Part shown: piece by piece, positions 11,301 through 17,307 of the stretch | Layout of the letters: each line of letters begins with the position of its first letter | Numbering within the stretch: the stretch's first letter is position 1 | Origin: Tolypothrix sp. FACHB-123 | GTDB taxonomy: Bacteria; Cyanobacteriota; Cyanobacteriia; Cyanobacteriales; Nostocaceae | Direction of reading: 5' to 3' | Assembly (NCBI RefSeq): GCF_014697075.1 | Contig: NZ_JACJRE010000041.1 | Coordinates: forward strand, 1 to 64,000 | DNA length: 64,000 bases | The notes under the pieces: model-generated | Told to the model about the DNA's origin: nothing | The model's database searches: none | What the model saw: only the letters and a program-made list of their open reading frames with translations | Program-made: the position numbers and the translations under genes

Positions 11301-11353
11301 TGAGAGCAAATCTGATATCCGGGAATAATTGGTGTGTAGGTTTCAGTCGTCAT
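5360..11353 (-). CDS. hybrid Ser/Thr kinase-AAA-GAF-histidine kinase (HstK-like)
   Basis: A giant signalling protein of 1997 residues, with the architecture known from Anabaena HstK and relatives. An N-terminal protein-kinase domain (about residues 1-270) has IHKDIKPANIL near residue 130 and DFS where most kinases have DFG. A large STAND/AAA-type ATPase follows, with Walker A GFSGIGKT near residue 335 and Walker B MFLDDLQWAD. Then come a long helical TPR-like region, two GAF domains, a coiled coil, HisKA (AGVAHEVNNP near residue 1745) and HATPase_c (DNGKGMS, GTGLGLAI). The ATG at 11353 has a GAGG ribosome-binding site 9 bases upstream. The longer ORF start at 11482 runs through intergenic repeats and is rejected. 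A decayed second copy of the C-terminus lies upstream. Substrates and ligands are unknown. Confidence 0.93.
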   Translation of the reverse strand: MTTETYTPIIPGYQICSQLYAGTRTKVYRAIRELDKVPVVIKMLAVEYPSFHELLQFRNQYTISKHLHIPGIIQPLSLETYGNGYILIMADTREISLREYIQDNTISLIEFCQIALQLTDILHDLHHNRVIHKDIKPANILIHPQTKQIQLIDFSIASLLPKETTEIQNPHVLEGTLAYISPEQTGRMNRGIDYRSDFYALGVTFYELLTGELPFIARDPLELVHCHLAKQPNPINNEAIPQVVGDIVMKLLAKNAEDRYQSALGLKHDLEICLTQLKDTGEITNFAIAQRDICDRFLIPEKLYGRKLEVSTLLQAFERVANGTSEMMLVAGFSGIGKTSVVNEVHKPITRQQGYFIKGKFDQFNRNIPLSAFVQALRDLIGQLLSESDAQLQIWKTKFLAVVGENGQVLIDVIPELEIIIGKQPPAPELSGKASENRFNLLFQNFIAVFTKKEHPLVMFLDDLQWADLASLQLIQLLMQDNGHLLLLGAYRDNEVSPAHPLMLTVDELQQAGTTINTITLLPLAFSDTNLLIADTLQCTTERSHPLAELIARKTQGNPFFITQFLKALHEDGQITFNHHQGYWECDITQINALSLTDDVVEFMAQQLQKLPSQTQNVLKLAACIGNSFDLTTLAIVSQQSPTHTATDLWKALQEGLILPASQNYKFFQGEIAQSAVTAQSVSLTYRFLHDRVQQAAYKLIAEADKQATHLAIGELLLSNTPAEQLNAYIFEIVNHLNTGINLITQPQKKLELARLNLIAGCKAKTAIAYDAAVKYFSQGIDLLPADAWQQQYQLTLNLHHERLEAACLHTDFDKLATWGDMILQSATSLLDTIKVHETRMTAFRSQAQFANVVEIGLQVLKLLGVEFPAQPTVADIGAAAEQTRQLWQERTALSLLDLPAMSDPHQLAAMQIMSKLVSSVYIAVPPLLPLLIFKQVEMSIQYGNCAIAIFSYADYGLILCGVLGDIDAGYEFGQLALKLLDKLQTTAFKSRAYFVVNSFIRHWKEPLHQTLPSLLAGYQSGLETGDWECVGLNLLTYSQYCYWSSRELTDLAQQIEAHRQFINQIKQQPTINAQLVYQQAILNLMGQAEVPYLLQGKVLNATQILPALQGASDWTGLLYIYLHQAILCYLFGEEEQAAQQIAIAENYSNSIVGYFMVAIQVFYDALIHLARYGDVGDAEKLALIERINTHQDKLQGWATYAPFNHQHRWELVTAERYRVQRQHAEAMEYYDLAIANAKTNGYLQEEALSNELAAKFYLDWGKEKVAAGYMQEAYYCYAHWGAKAKTNDLENRYPHLLRPIFQQTAQTLNPLETLASMVGVTVSNRTSTHSDRSSSTNLNTVLDFAAILKASQSLSGAIQLDELLQKLTQIILQNSGGDRCALILPNSHGTWEVKAIATPETTQLCSQPLEGNPHLPVKLIQYVKNTQELVLIDELKTDLAIIDAYLEQHQPKSVLCLPILNQGHLIGILYLKNRSASRVFTSDRILILNFLCTQAAISLENARLYQKSQIYAQQLEQSLEILQTTQKQLLQEEQTLQQQALALLQLSQSQAITQGKLSTAFPELTQVTAQTLQTERVSVWLFDEHHTKIHCLDLFQRSSQEHSQGFELQVADYPAYFCAIKSQPIIAVDDALSDPRTCEFSHGYLDVLHIASMLDCGVQVDGAIGGVICCEHVGEKRSWTPAEQNFISSIANLIALTLESHQRQQKAQQLKQALLDLKQSQLQIVQNEKMASLGNLVAGVAHEVNNPIGFLNGSISNTQDYIQDILAHLELYQQQYPQATAPILDHAENIDLEFLIADLPKLLEAMKGATNRIKSISTSLRTFSRADTDCKVLANVHEGLESTLLILKYRLKANEHRPAIIIHQQYGVIPAIECFPGQLNQVFMNILANAIDMFDEMAQSLTLQEMQAHPQQITISTEAIANQVYIKIRDNGKGMSPQVQEKIFDHLFTTKGVGKGTGLGLAIARQIVTEKHGGTIEVNSVLGQGTEFAIAIPITI

Positions 11354-11477
11354 CTCAATATACCTCATGGCACAAATTGGGCTTTGATTCGTGAAACTAT
11401 TATTCCCATTAGCCAGATGTTTGTTAACGATAGACCACACTTCGACAAACTCCCTTCGACATCGCAGTGCGGCCACA

Positions 11478-11509
11478 GTCAACCGTTAACCGTCAACCGT
11501 CAACCATCA
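11478..11509. repeat. short tandem repeat, GTCAACC family
   Basis: Four to five copies of GTCAACC/GTTAACC lie upstream of the giant kinase, immediately next to the decayed kinase tail. They form the false N-terminal extension of that kinase's reading frame. Confidence 0.7.
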
Positions 11510-11515
11510 AAAAAA

Positions 11516-11755
11516 CTAACCAGCAATCGGTAGGGAAATAATAAATTCCGTTCCCTCTCCCAAAACAGAATTTACTTTAATTTGACCGCCATGTTTTTCT
11601 GCGACAATTTGTCGGGCGATCGCTAGTCCTAACCCCGTACCTTTACCGACTGCTTTTGTCGTAAATAAATGGTCGAAGATTCTCTCTTGGACTTCTGCAC
11701 CTATCCCTTTACCGTGATCGCGAATTTTAATCTAGACTTGGTTAGCGATCGCCTC
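11516..11755 (-). pseudogene. decayed C-terminus of a second HstK-like histidine kinase
   Basis: Read on the minus strand, these 240 bases encode the HATPase_c end of a kinase nearly identical in layout to the last 80 residues of the intact neighbour: EAIANQV, IKIRDHGKG, IFDHLFTTKAVGKGTG, LGLAIARQIV, NSVLGEGTEF, then a stop. The intact copy has a tyrosine codon after QV. Here it is a TAG stop (near 11736), and nothing upstream continues the protein. This is seen directly. The inference is that a tandem paralogous kinase gene once stood here and was almost wholly deleted. Confidence 0.88.
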
Positions 11756-11848
11756 CAGAATTTCACCCCTAAAAATGGAAAGAATGATGTTAACAACTAG
11801 CAAAATCAATCAGTTTACGCTATGAGTTATGAGGAATAACTTTTAACT

Positions 11849-14002
11849 TTGATTGTGCTAGAGATTGCTCGCTCAGAAACATTAAAACCTCGTAGGCGCT
11901 TACCCAATCAGCGTTGGCAAATTTACCCACAAAAAGCCGAATTTGCCCAAAAGTTGGCTGTGTCCAGTCAGATATCGCCCATTGTCAGCCAGCTTTTGAT
12001 TAACCGAGGGATTGAAAGCTTAGAAGCAGCACAAGCCTTTTTAGAGCCAGAATCTTTAATTTTACCTGCGCCTTTAGAAGAATTCCCAGATTTGGCGCTG
12101 AGTGTGGAGTTATTGCAAAATGCGATCGCCTTAGAAGAAAAAATTGCTATCTGCGGTGACTACGATGCTGATGGAATGACTAGCACCGCTTTACTGTTGC
12201 GCAGTCTCCGCGCTCTGGGTGCTAAGGTGGATTATGCTATTCCCAGCCGAATGCACGATGGTTATGGCATTAATAAACGCATTGTTGAAGAATTCCACAG
12301 TGAAGGCGTAGAGTTAATTCTCACCGTTGATAACGGAATTTCCGCTTATGAACCCATCGCCAGAGCCAGAGAATTAGGATTAAAGGTAATTGTCACCGAT
12401 CATCACGACATTCCCCAACAATTACCACCCGCAAATGCTATTCTCAATCCAAAATTAATCGCTGAATCTTCACCCTATCGCGGCGTTGCGGGTGTCGGTG
12501 TCGCTTATATTCTGGCTGTATCCCTAGCACAACAGCTAGGCGAAATTCGGGGTTTAGTTCAGCCAATGTTAGCATTATTTACCTTGGGCACGATCGCAGA
12601 TTTAGCTCCCTTAACAGGCGTTAACCGTCGCTGGGTAAAACGCGGTTTACAACTTTTACCCAAATCCCATTTACCAGGGATACAGGCGTTGATTCAAATG
12701 GCGGGAGTTCAGGGGAGTGAAACAATTCAAAATTCAAAATACCCTGCGGGAAGCGCAGAGCGCTACAAAATTCAAAATTCAGAAGAAGTTGAGATCAATC
12801 CAAAATCCAAAATCCAAAATCCAAAATCGTTAAAGCCTGAGGATATTGGGTTTCGTTTGGGGCCGAGAATTAATGCGATCGGGAGAATTGGCGATCCGCA
12901 GATTGTAATTGATTTACTCACCACAGATGATATGGGAATTGCCCTGGAAAGAGCAATGCAGTGCGAATCGGTGAATCAACAGCGCCAAGAAATGTGCGAG
13001 CAAATTGAACAAGAAGCGATCGCTTATGTGGAAACTGAATTTATCACTTCACTCCCGGAAGACAGAGTATTAGTTGTTGTGCAACCAAAGTGGCATCATG
13101 GTGTGATAGGAATTGTCGCTTCTCGTTTGGTAGAACGCTATGGTGTGCCGGTGTTTATTGGTACTTATGAAGATGACACCCATATTCGCGGTTCCGCCAG
13201 GGGAATTCCTGAATTTCACGTATTTGAAGCTTTGCAAGCTTGTGACGATTTATTAGGTAAATATGGCGGACACAAGGCTGCTGGCGGATTTTCTTTACCT
13301 GCGGTGAATTTAGGCAAATTGCGATCGCGTTTAATTGAATTTGCTAATCAATGCTTAGAACCCCAGCACCTCAAGCCATTATTGAAAATTGACACCCAAG
13401 TCAACTTTAGTGAAATCAATTACCAGCTTTACCAACAGATCAATGCTTTGCATCCCTGCGGTATCGATAATCCCGATCCAGTCTTCTGGACGCCGAATGT
13501 GCAAGTAGTTGAACAACAAATAGTTGGGAAAGGACATATCAAACTCACACTTGCCCAAACTATTGATGGACAACAGTATAAAATTAAAGCGATCGCTTGG
13601 CGTTGGCGCGACTACTACCCCCTACCCTCGCGCGTCGATGTTGCTTATAAATTACGAGAAAATAACTTTAATGGCAGTACCACCATTGAGATGGAACTAC
13701 TAGGATTGAGGCTGAATACACAGTCTCACCTATTTTTTACCCCATCAACTCAACCCTTAAGAACCAATTTTGAGTACAAACAACGTCAATACAGTTGTGG
13801 AATCTTTCACCAGGGTTCTTTACCAGAGTTAAGAATTAAAAATCCAGAAGGCAAAGTCTTAGTTATGCAACCAGGACATACAATTGGTTTACTGGGGAAT
13901 AGCCGTGAAGACGCCAAAGAAGTTGATATTTGTCAACCACAGTATGACAACATCATTCAAGCTGCACTTCAGGCTTTATCCGTGCTGAACCAAAAATTCT
14001 GA
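11849..14002 (+). CDS. recJ: single-stranded-DNA-specific exonuclease RecJ
   Basis: RecJ degrades single-stranded DNA 5' to 3' in recombination and mismatch repair. The DHH-family motifs are clear: CGDYDADGMTST near residue 105, VTDHHDIP near residue 190, then GFRLGPRINAIGRIGDP, and the DHHA1 GGHKAAGGF near residue 475. At about 717 residues it is longer than E. coli RecJ, as usual in cyanobacteria. The start is a TTG at 11849, or a GTG at 11855; no ATG exists before the conserved region, so the start is uncertain. Between the two catalytic parts, about 36 residues are encoded by intergenic-type repeat DNA inserted in frame (listed separately). The gene ends at a hairpin terminator shared with psb30. 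Confidence 0.95.
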   Translation: MIVLEIARSETLKPRRRLPNQRWQIYPQKAEFAQKLAVSSQISPIVSQLLINRGIESLEAAQAFLEPESLILPAPLEEFPDLALSVELLQNAIALEEKIAICGDYDADGMTSTALLLRSLRALGAKVDYAIPSRMHDGYGINKRIVEEFHSEGVELILTVDNGISAYEPIARARELGLKVIVTDHHDIPQQLPPANAILNPKLIAESSPYRGVAGVGVAYILAVSLAQQLGEIRGLVQPMLALFTLGTIADLAPLTGVNRRWVKRGLQLLPKSHLPGIQALIQMAGVQGSETIQNSKYPAGSAERYKIQNSEEVEINPKSKIQNPKSLKPEDIGFRLGPRINAIGRIGDPQIVIDLLTTDDMGIALERAMQCESVNQQRQEMCEQIEQEAIAYVETEFITSLPEDRVLVVVQPKWHHGVIGIVASRLVERYGVPVFIGTYEDDTHIRGSARGIPEFHVFEALQACDDLLGKYGGHKAAGGFSLPAVNLGKLRSRLIEFANQCLEPQHLKPLLKIDTQVNFSEINYQLYQQINALHPCGIDNPDPVFWTPNVQVVEQQIVGKGHIKLTLAQTIDGQQYKIKAIAWRWRDYYPLPSRVDVAYKLRENNFNGSTTIEMELLGLRLNTQSHLFFTPSTQPLRTNFEYKQRQYSCGIFHQGSLPELRIKNPEGKVLVMQPGHTIGLLGNSREDAKEVDICQPQYDNIIQAALQALSVLNQKF
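12722..12830 (+). repeat. short repeats inserted in frame inside recJ
   Basis: AATTCAAAATTCAAAAT copies, a GC-rich CCCTGCGGGAAGCGC-type piece and then four CCAAAAT(C) copies lie inside the recJ reading frame without breaking it. They encode IQNS, then PAGSAERY, then KSKIQNPKS, just before the conserved GFRLGPRINAIGR block. The same CCAAAATC repeat is used as coding sequence in the eCIS ATPase at 60451-60485. Confidence 0.85.
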
Positions 14003-14020
14003 ATTTCCAGACATCGAACA

Positions 14021-14047
14021 TCAGAGCAGCTCAAACTGCTGCTCTGA
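14021..14047. terminator. hairpin between recJ and psb30
   Basis: A perfect 10-bp stem (TCAGAGCAGC / GCTGCTCTGA) with a 7-base loop lies between the convergent ends of recJ and psb30. It lacks a strong T-run on either side, so it may be a bidirectional terminator or an mRNA-stabilising hairpin. Confidence 0.6.
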
Positions 14048-14067
14048 ACTTCAGTAACGCAATACTG

Positions 14068-14190
14068 TTACAGGTCGCCGTTACGAAATGCTAGGACAAA
14101 GATTACAGCTGGCCCAGCAAGTACAATGAGACCAACAAACAGCAGTTGAAAAATAACTTCCCAATTGATATTAGCTAGAGCCTCAAACAT
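14068..14190 (-). CDS. psb30: photosystem II reaction centre protein Psb30 (Ycf12)
   Basis: A 40-residue single-span membrane protein too short for ordinary ORF calling. It begins [20 protein letters not shown] and ends with the family's [16 protein letters not shown], which matches Psb30/Ycf12, a small peripheral subunit of photosystem II in the thylakoid membrane. One transmembrane helix spans about residues 13-33. A near-perfect ribosome-binding site (GGAGGATAAC) sits directly before the ATG at 14190. The gene appears monocistronic, with a candidate promoter about 100 bases upstream and a hairpin at its end. The usual C-terminal pattern is RGGDL; here it is RNGDL. Confidence 0.95.
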   Translation of the reverse strand: MFEALANINWEVIFQLLFVGLIVLAGPAVIFVLAFRNGDL

Positions 14191-14293
14191 GTTATCCTCC
14201 CGATTGTTTTAAAAAATTCAATAACTTCAAATTGCAAAACCCGCAATCGATCATATCCGGCGAAGGAGCGCCAGATTTAATTTACTTAACAAA

Positions 14294-14320
14294 ATTATAG
14301 AAAAAAATACAAAAATGTAA
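14294..14320 (-). promoter_or_regulatory. psb30: candidate psb30 promoter
   Basis: On the minus strand a perfect TATAAT -10 box lies at 14294-14299, with TTACAT or CTTACA about 15-16 bases upstream as a weak -35. This would give a leader of roughly 100 bases. It is a pattern match only. Confidence 0.4.
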
Positions 14321-14327
14321 GATAAGG

Positions 14328-14390
14328 GTCTAGGGGCTAGAGGCTAGGGATTAGGGAGTAGAGAAAGACCACTGACAACTGACAACTGAC
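14328..14390. repeat. short tandem repeats (GGCTAGGG and ACTGACA types)
   Basis: Two adjacent degenerate arrays lie here: a GGCTAGRG-type heptamer run, then three to four copies of ACTGACA. They sit directly against the left end of a MITE-like element. Both repeat types recur elsewhere in the window. Confidence 0.65.
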
Positions 14391-14393
14391 AAC

Positions 14394-14459
14394 TGTACGG
14401 GCGGGTTCACAGATATCCTCACGAATTCATGACGATCTCACATAAACCCGCCCCTACTG
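14394..14459. repeat. MITE-like palindromic element, copy 1
   Basis: A 66-bp element begins TGTACGGGCGGGTT and ends AACCCGCCCCTAC, so its ends are inverted repeats. Between them lies CACAGATATCCTCA. Copies 2 (15398-15462, opposite orientation) and 3 (42905-42970) share the ends and part of the middle. It encodes nothing and is flanked by ACTGACA repeats on both sides. Confidence 0.75.
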
Positions 14460-14490
14460 ACTAATGACAACTGACAACTGACTAAAAATT

Positions 14491-14841
14491 ATGACAACTT
14501 GGCAATGTATTAAGCAATGTGGAGCCTGCTGTAATCTTGACCCAGCAGATCGTCCAGAGATAGAAGATTATCTGACACCCGCAGAACTAGAACTTTACAT
14601 GAGCATGGTAGGTGAAGGCGGATGGTGCGTCAATTTTGACCATATCACGCGAGAATGTCGCATTTACGCCAATCGCCCGCGTTTTTGTCGCGTGGAATCA
14701 GAAATATTTCAAGATATGTATGGTATTGAACCAGAAGAGTTAAACGATTTTGCCATTGACTGCTGTCGCCAACAAATAGAAGGGGTATATGGCGATCGCA
14801 GTTTGGAACTGATCCGCTTCAACAAAGCCGTCGGTTTTTAA
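14491..14841 (+). CDS. YkgJ-family cysteine cluster protein
   Basis: A 116-residue protein of the YkgJ/CxxCxxCC family. Visible metal-binding cysteines are CIKQCGACC at residues 5-13, then CVNF, CRIY, FCRVE and a final DCCRQQ, spaced as in putative zinc- or Fe-S-binding members. Family function is not established. It is cytosolic, with no signal or membrane segment. The ATG at 14491 puts the first cysteine at residue 5, as is usual for the family. The gene stands alone between repeats. The assignment is firm at family level only. Confidence 0.85.
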   Translation: MTTWQCIKQCGACCNLDPADRPEIEDYLTPAELELYMSMVGEGGWCVNFDHITRECRIYANRPRFCRVESEIFQDMYGIEPEELNDFAIDCCRQQIEGVYGDRSLELIRFNKAVGF

Positions 14842-14942
14842 TCAGACTCAAGCAACTGACAACTGATCTAGTTGCAATTTATTACAACAATCTGAGAAAA
14901 TGAGAGAAATATGAAAACAATCTAGTAATCAAACTACTGCCC

Positions 14943-15371
14943 GTGAAACTTGATTCTGCACCACCAAGCCTTTCTGGTATATCTCAGACTGAAAACCAGC
15001 TAGAACTAAAAGACAGTAACGACATTAACGTTACGACCGCAACCATTGAGCAGCTTCAGCCTGTAGTAGCCGATAGTCCCAAAAAGCCAGAATCAGTAGC
15101 GATGATTTTTGCTACTACCTTCATCACCATTTTTCTCGCAGAAATTGGTGATAAAACTCAGCTATCTACTTTATTGATGAGTGCAGAATCTCACGCGCCT
15201 TGGGTAGTATTTATGGGTTCTGCGGCTGCATTAATCACCACCAGCTTATTAGGAGTTCTCTTAGGAGGATGGATCGCCACTAAGCTAAGTCCCAAAACTG
15301 TAGAGAAATCAGCAGGTGTGATGTTATTGCTCATTTCCATCATGCTGTTTTGGGATGTATTGATTGGTTAA
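14943..15371 (+). CDS. TMEM165/GDT1-family membrane transporter, first half-protein
   Basis: A small UPF0016/GDT1-family protein. Family members move Mn2+ (and Ca2+) across membranes, and in cyanobacteria the Mnx protein exports manganese from the cytosol. The signature FLAEIGDKTQLSTLL lies near residue 65, within one three-helix half; full-length transporters have two such halves. The second half is encoded by the next gene, so the two likely work as a heterodimer. The start is a GTG at 14943, preceding 53 hydrophilic residues. An ATG at 15102 would begin just at the membrane domain and is a real alternative. The metal specificity is inferred from the family. Confidence 0.85.
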   Translation: MKLDSAPPSLSGISQTENQLELKDSNDINVTTATIEQLQPVVADSPKKPESVAMIFATTFITIFLAEIGDKTQLSTLLMSAESHAPWVVFMGSAAALITTSLLGVLLGGWIATKLSPKTVEKSAGVMLLLISIMLFWDVLIG

Positions 15372-15400
15372 TAGTCAATAGTCAGTGGTCAGTGGTCAGT
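15371..15400. repeat. short tandem repeat, AGTCAGTGG type
   Basis: Several copies of a (T)AGTCA(A/G)TGG-type unit directly follow the stop codon of the first GDT1 gene and abut the second MITE-like element. Confidence 0.6.
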
Positions 15401-15462
15401 AGGGGCGGATTTAAGGGAGATCGTTATGAATATTTGAGGATATCTGTGAACCCGCCCGTACA
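15398..15462. repeat. MITE-like palindromic element, copy 2 (inverted)
   Basis: Read on the minus strand, this begins TGTACGGGCGGGTTCACAG and ends CCGCCCCTACT, matching copy 1 closely over its whole 65 bp (including CACAGATATCCTCA). It lies between the two GDT1 half-genes. Confidence 0.75.
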
Positions 15463-15545
15463 GTGGTTAGTGGTCAACACTTTGGCTTCGCGGTAGTTGA
15501 ATCTCGACTTCGCTCGATTACCGCATAGTCGAGACTCAGTAACCA

Positions 15546-15576
15546 CAGTCAACCGTCAACAGTCAACCGTCAACAA
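15546..15576. repeat. short tandem repeat, GTCAACC/GTCAACA
   Basis: Four copies of GTCAACM lie just upstream of the second GDT1 gene, placing the repeat in its 5' untranslated region. Confidence 0.7.
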
Positions 15577-15581
15577 ATAAT

Positions 15582-15869
15582 ATGGATTGGCATCTTTTAG
15601 GACTAAGCTTTATTACAGTTTTTTTATCAGAATTAGGTGATAAAAGCCAGCTAGCAGCGATCGCTCTTTCTGGACGCAGTCAATCGCGGCGTGCTGTGTT
15701 TTTTGCTACTGCTCTTGCTCTAATATTAACTAGTTTATTAGGAGCATTAGCCGGGGGAGCCGTTGCAGAGGTTTTACCCACAAGATTATTAAAAGCGATC
15801 GCGGCTGTAGGATTTGCTATACTCGCCATACGCTTGTTATTTTTTAATGACTCTGAAGAATCGGCATAG
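15582..15869 (+). CDS. TMEM165/GDT1-family membrane transporter, second half-protein
   Basis: The second half-size UPF0016 protein, 95 residues, with three predicted membrane helices and the family signature FLSELGDKSQLAAIAL near residue 15. It pairs with the upstream half-gene; together they supply the two E-x-G-D-K/R motifs of a complete GDT1 cation transporter. It carries no N-terminal extension, unlike its partner. The 211 bases between the two genes are filled by repeats and a MITE-like element, so co-transcription is plausible but not assured. A strong hairpin follows the gene. Mn2+ export is inferred from family members. Confidence 0.87.
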   Translation: MDWHLLGLSFITVFLSELGDKSQLAAIALSGRSQSRRAVFFATALALILTSLLGALAGGAVAEVLPTRLLKAIAAVGFAILAIRLLFFNDSEESA

Positions 15870-15904
15870 TCAATACAAAACTGGCAAAATAATTACCATA
15901 TATC

Positions 15905-15939
15905 AATTAGGGGGCACAACAATGTTGTACCCCCTAATT
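15905..15939. terminator. bidirectional hairpin terminator
   Basis: A 16-bp stem (AATTAGGGGGCACAAC with its complement, one G-T wobble), a 3-base AAT loop and a TTTTAG tail lie between the convergent GDT1 and DUF4149-like genes. It is A-rich before and T-rich after the stem, so it can work in both directions. Confidence 0.8.
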
Positions 15940-15964
15940 TTAGTTAATTTTATTGAAGATGATC

Positions 15965-15986
15965 GCTTAAGATTGCAATCTTAAGC
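15965..15986. other. 22-bp perfect palindrome over a stop codon
   Basis: GCTTAAGATTG followed by its exact reverse complement. It covers the stop codon of the minus-strand membrane-protein gene and may form a second termination or stability hairpin. Confidence 0.6.
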
Positions 15987-16472
15987 TTCCTGTTTCCAAC
16001 AACAGTTTAAAAGCAAACCACCAGCTATCAGTTTGGTAACTTCCAACACCCAATAACTACCGTGGAGCAAATTCATCGCTGCGGGAATAGTATTTTCCGC
16101 ATCAAATGCATTGAGACTTACGCCAATCGCACTCATCTGTGGCGTTAAAAAATAAGTATCAAGCAACGCTATAACTAGCAGCAGCACAGACAAAATAATA
16201 CCGTTGCGCCGCCAGTTGGCATGGGTTTGGCTTAGAGCTAGTACACCAGTTAATACTACAGCCGCCGATAATAATTCCACACGATTAAAATTCCAAAAAA
16301 TCACATAGCCAACTGTAGAAAAACTAGCTTGAGTCATCATGCCAGAAATGTATAGACTAGGCATAATTACCCAATCTAAAAGTAAGCTAGCACTAAGCCA
16401 AAAGCCTAAAGTTAATAGGACAGCAGGTCGCCAAAAGGACTGCTTGAATTGAACGTTAGAAATAGTAAGCAT
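15981..16472 (-). CDS. four-helix integral membrane protein, DUF4149-like
   Basis: A 163-residue membrane protein of unknown function with four predicted hydrophobic helices (about residues 17-40, 55-80, 90-110 and 135-155). The WLSASLLLDWVIMPSLY segment and the overall layout resemble DUF4149-type proteins, but I cannot be sure. No catalytic motif is visible. It is monocistronic, ending at the palindrome and terminator and separated by 200 bases of AT-rich DNA from the glycan locus. Confidence 0.7.
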   Translation of the reverse strand: MLTISNVQFKQSFWRPAVLLTLGFWLSASLLLDWVIMPSLYISGMMTQASFSTVGYVIFWNFNRVELLSAAVVLTGVLALSQTHANWRRNGIILSVLLLVIALLDTYFLTPQMSAIGVSLNAFDAENTIPAAMNLLHGSYWVLEVTKLIAGGLLLNCCWKQEA

Positions 16473-16640
16473 AAGAATAATTGCTGTGTTGTATCTCTAG
16501 TTTCGAGCTGTAGGCATGAGTTTGACAACACTTATCAATTATCCTTTACAAAGCAATTGCAACTGGGGATAAAAACAGCAAGATTATTGAGTTTTATTAC
16601 TTAAAAATGCAATGTAATAATTTTATTTAAAATAGCGTAT

Positions 16641-16690
16641 TAGTCATTGGTCATTAGTTTCCTAATCCCTAGTCCCTAGTCTCTAGTCTC
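16641..16690. repeat. short tandem repeats overlapping a gene end
   Basis: GTCATTGGTCATTAG and then CCCTAGTCTCTAGTC-type heptamers. The array runs into the 3' end of the acetyltransferase gene and supplies its last few codons (EETRD) and stop codon. Confidence 0.65.
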
Positions 16691-17296
16691 TTCAAGAACG
16701 TGGCGGGTATGAATGAATTCATCTGCGACGGATATTTCAAGTACATCTTCTACTTTTTCCCGAACTCTACTCTTGATAGGTTGAGCCGGATTACCTGCAT
16801 AAATTATCATTGGCTCTAAGGATCGCCCTGTCACTCCCCCTAAAGCCAGCACTGCACCTCGCCCAACTGTCACCCCAGGGCCAATTACTGACTTAGCTGC
16901 AATCCAACTACTCTCGTGAATGTGGATAGGTGCAGGAATCAGTTTAAAGTCTGGATGATACCAGTCATGGTTACCCGTGCAAAGATAGACCCCTTGTGAT
17001 AGACATACATGGCTTTCAAGAATGACAGGCGCAAGGTTATCAATCCAAGTGTTTTCCCCAATCCAAACAAAATCACCAACATTTAAACGCCAAGGAAACT
17101 TCACCCGCACGCCTGGTTTAATCCGGACTTGCTTACCAATGCTAGCGCCAAAACTGCGAAGTACCCAAACCTTGAAAGTTGAAAAAGGTAGCCAATTACT
17201 CTCAACTATAGGTGAACCCAAAAAGTACCACAACAGTTGTTTCCAGTAAGGTGCGCCAGGAGTATAACTGCCAAGAGAATAGTTATTTAAATGCAT
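16676..17296 (-). CDS. WcaF-type hexapeptide acetyltransferase
   Basis: A 206-residue left-handed beta-helix acyltransferase of the colanic-acid WcaF type, which transfers acetyl groups to sugars. Hexapeptide repeats are visible from about residue 55 to 170 (for example VKFPWRLNVGDFVWIG, VILESHVCL, VIGPGVTVGRGAVLALGGV). The catalytic-region histidine lies in LCTGNHDWYHPDFK. The N-terminus (NNYSLGSYTPGAPYWKQLLWY) is typical of the WcaF subfamily. It is the last gene of the minus-strand glycan locus, 11 bases after the YdcF-like gene. The C-terminal residues come from intergenic repeat DNA, so the natural end may have been altered. Confidence 0.88.
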   Translation of the reverse strand: MHLNNYSLGSYTPGAPYWKQLLWYFLGSPIVESNWLPFSTFKVWVLRSFGASIGKQVRIKPGVRVKFPWRLNVGDFVWIGENTWIDNLAPVILESHVCLSQGVYLCTGNHDWYHPDFKLIPAPIHIHESSWIAAKSVIGPGVTVGRGAVLALGGVTGRSLEPMIIYAGNPAQPIKSRVREKVEDVLEISVADEFIHTRHVLEETRD

Positions 17297-17307
17297 AAAA
17301 TCGTTAC

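Noticed and set aside
11354-11482. 43-residue N-terminal extension of the giant kinase
   Set aside because: It is translated from GTCAACC intergenic repeats. A proper ribosome-binding site precedes the ATG at 11353.
14491-14841. Ferredoxin
   Set aside because: The cysteine spacing fits the YkgJ cluster family and not 2Fe-2S or 4Fe-4S ferredoxins.
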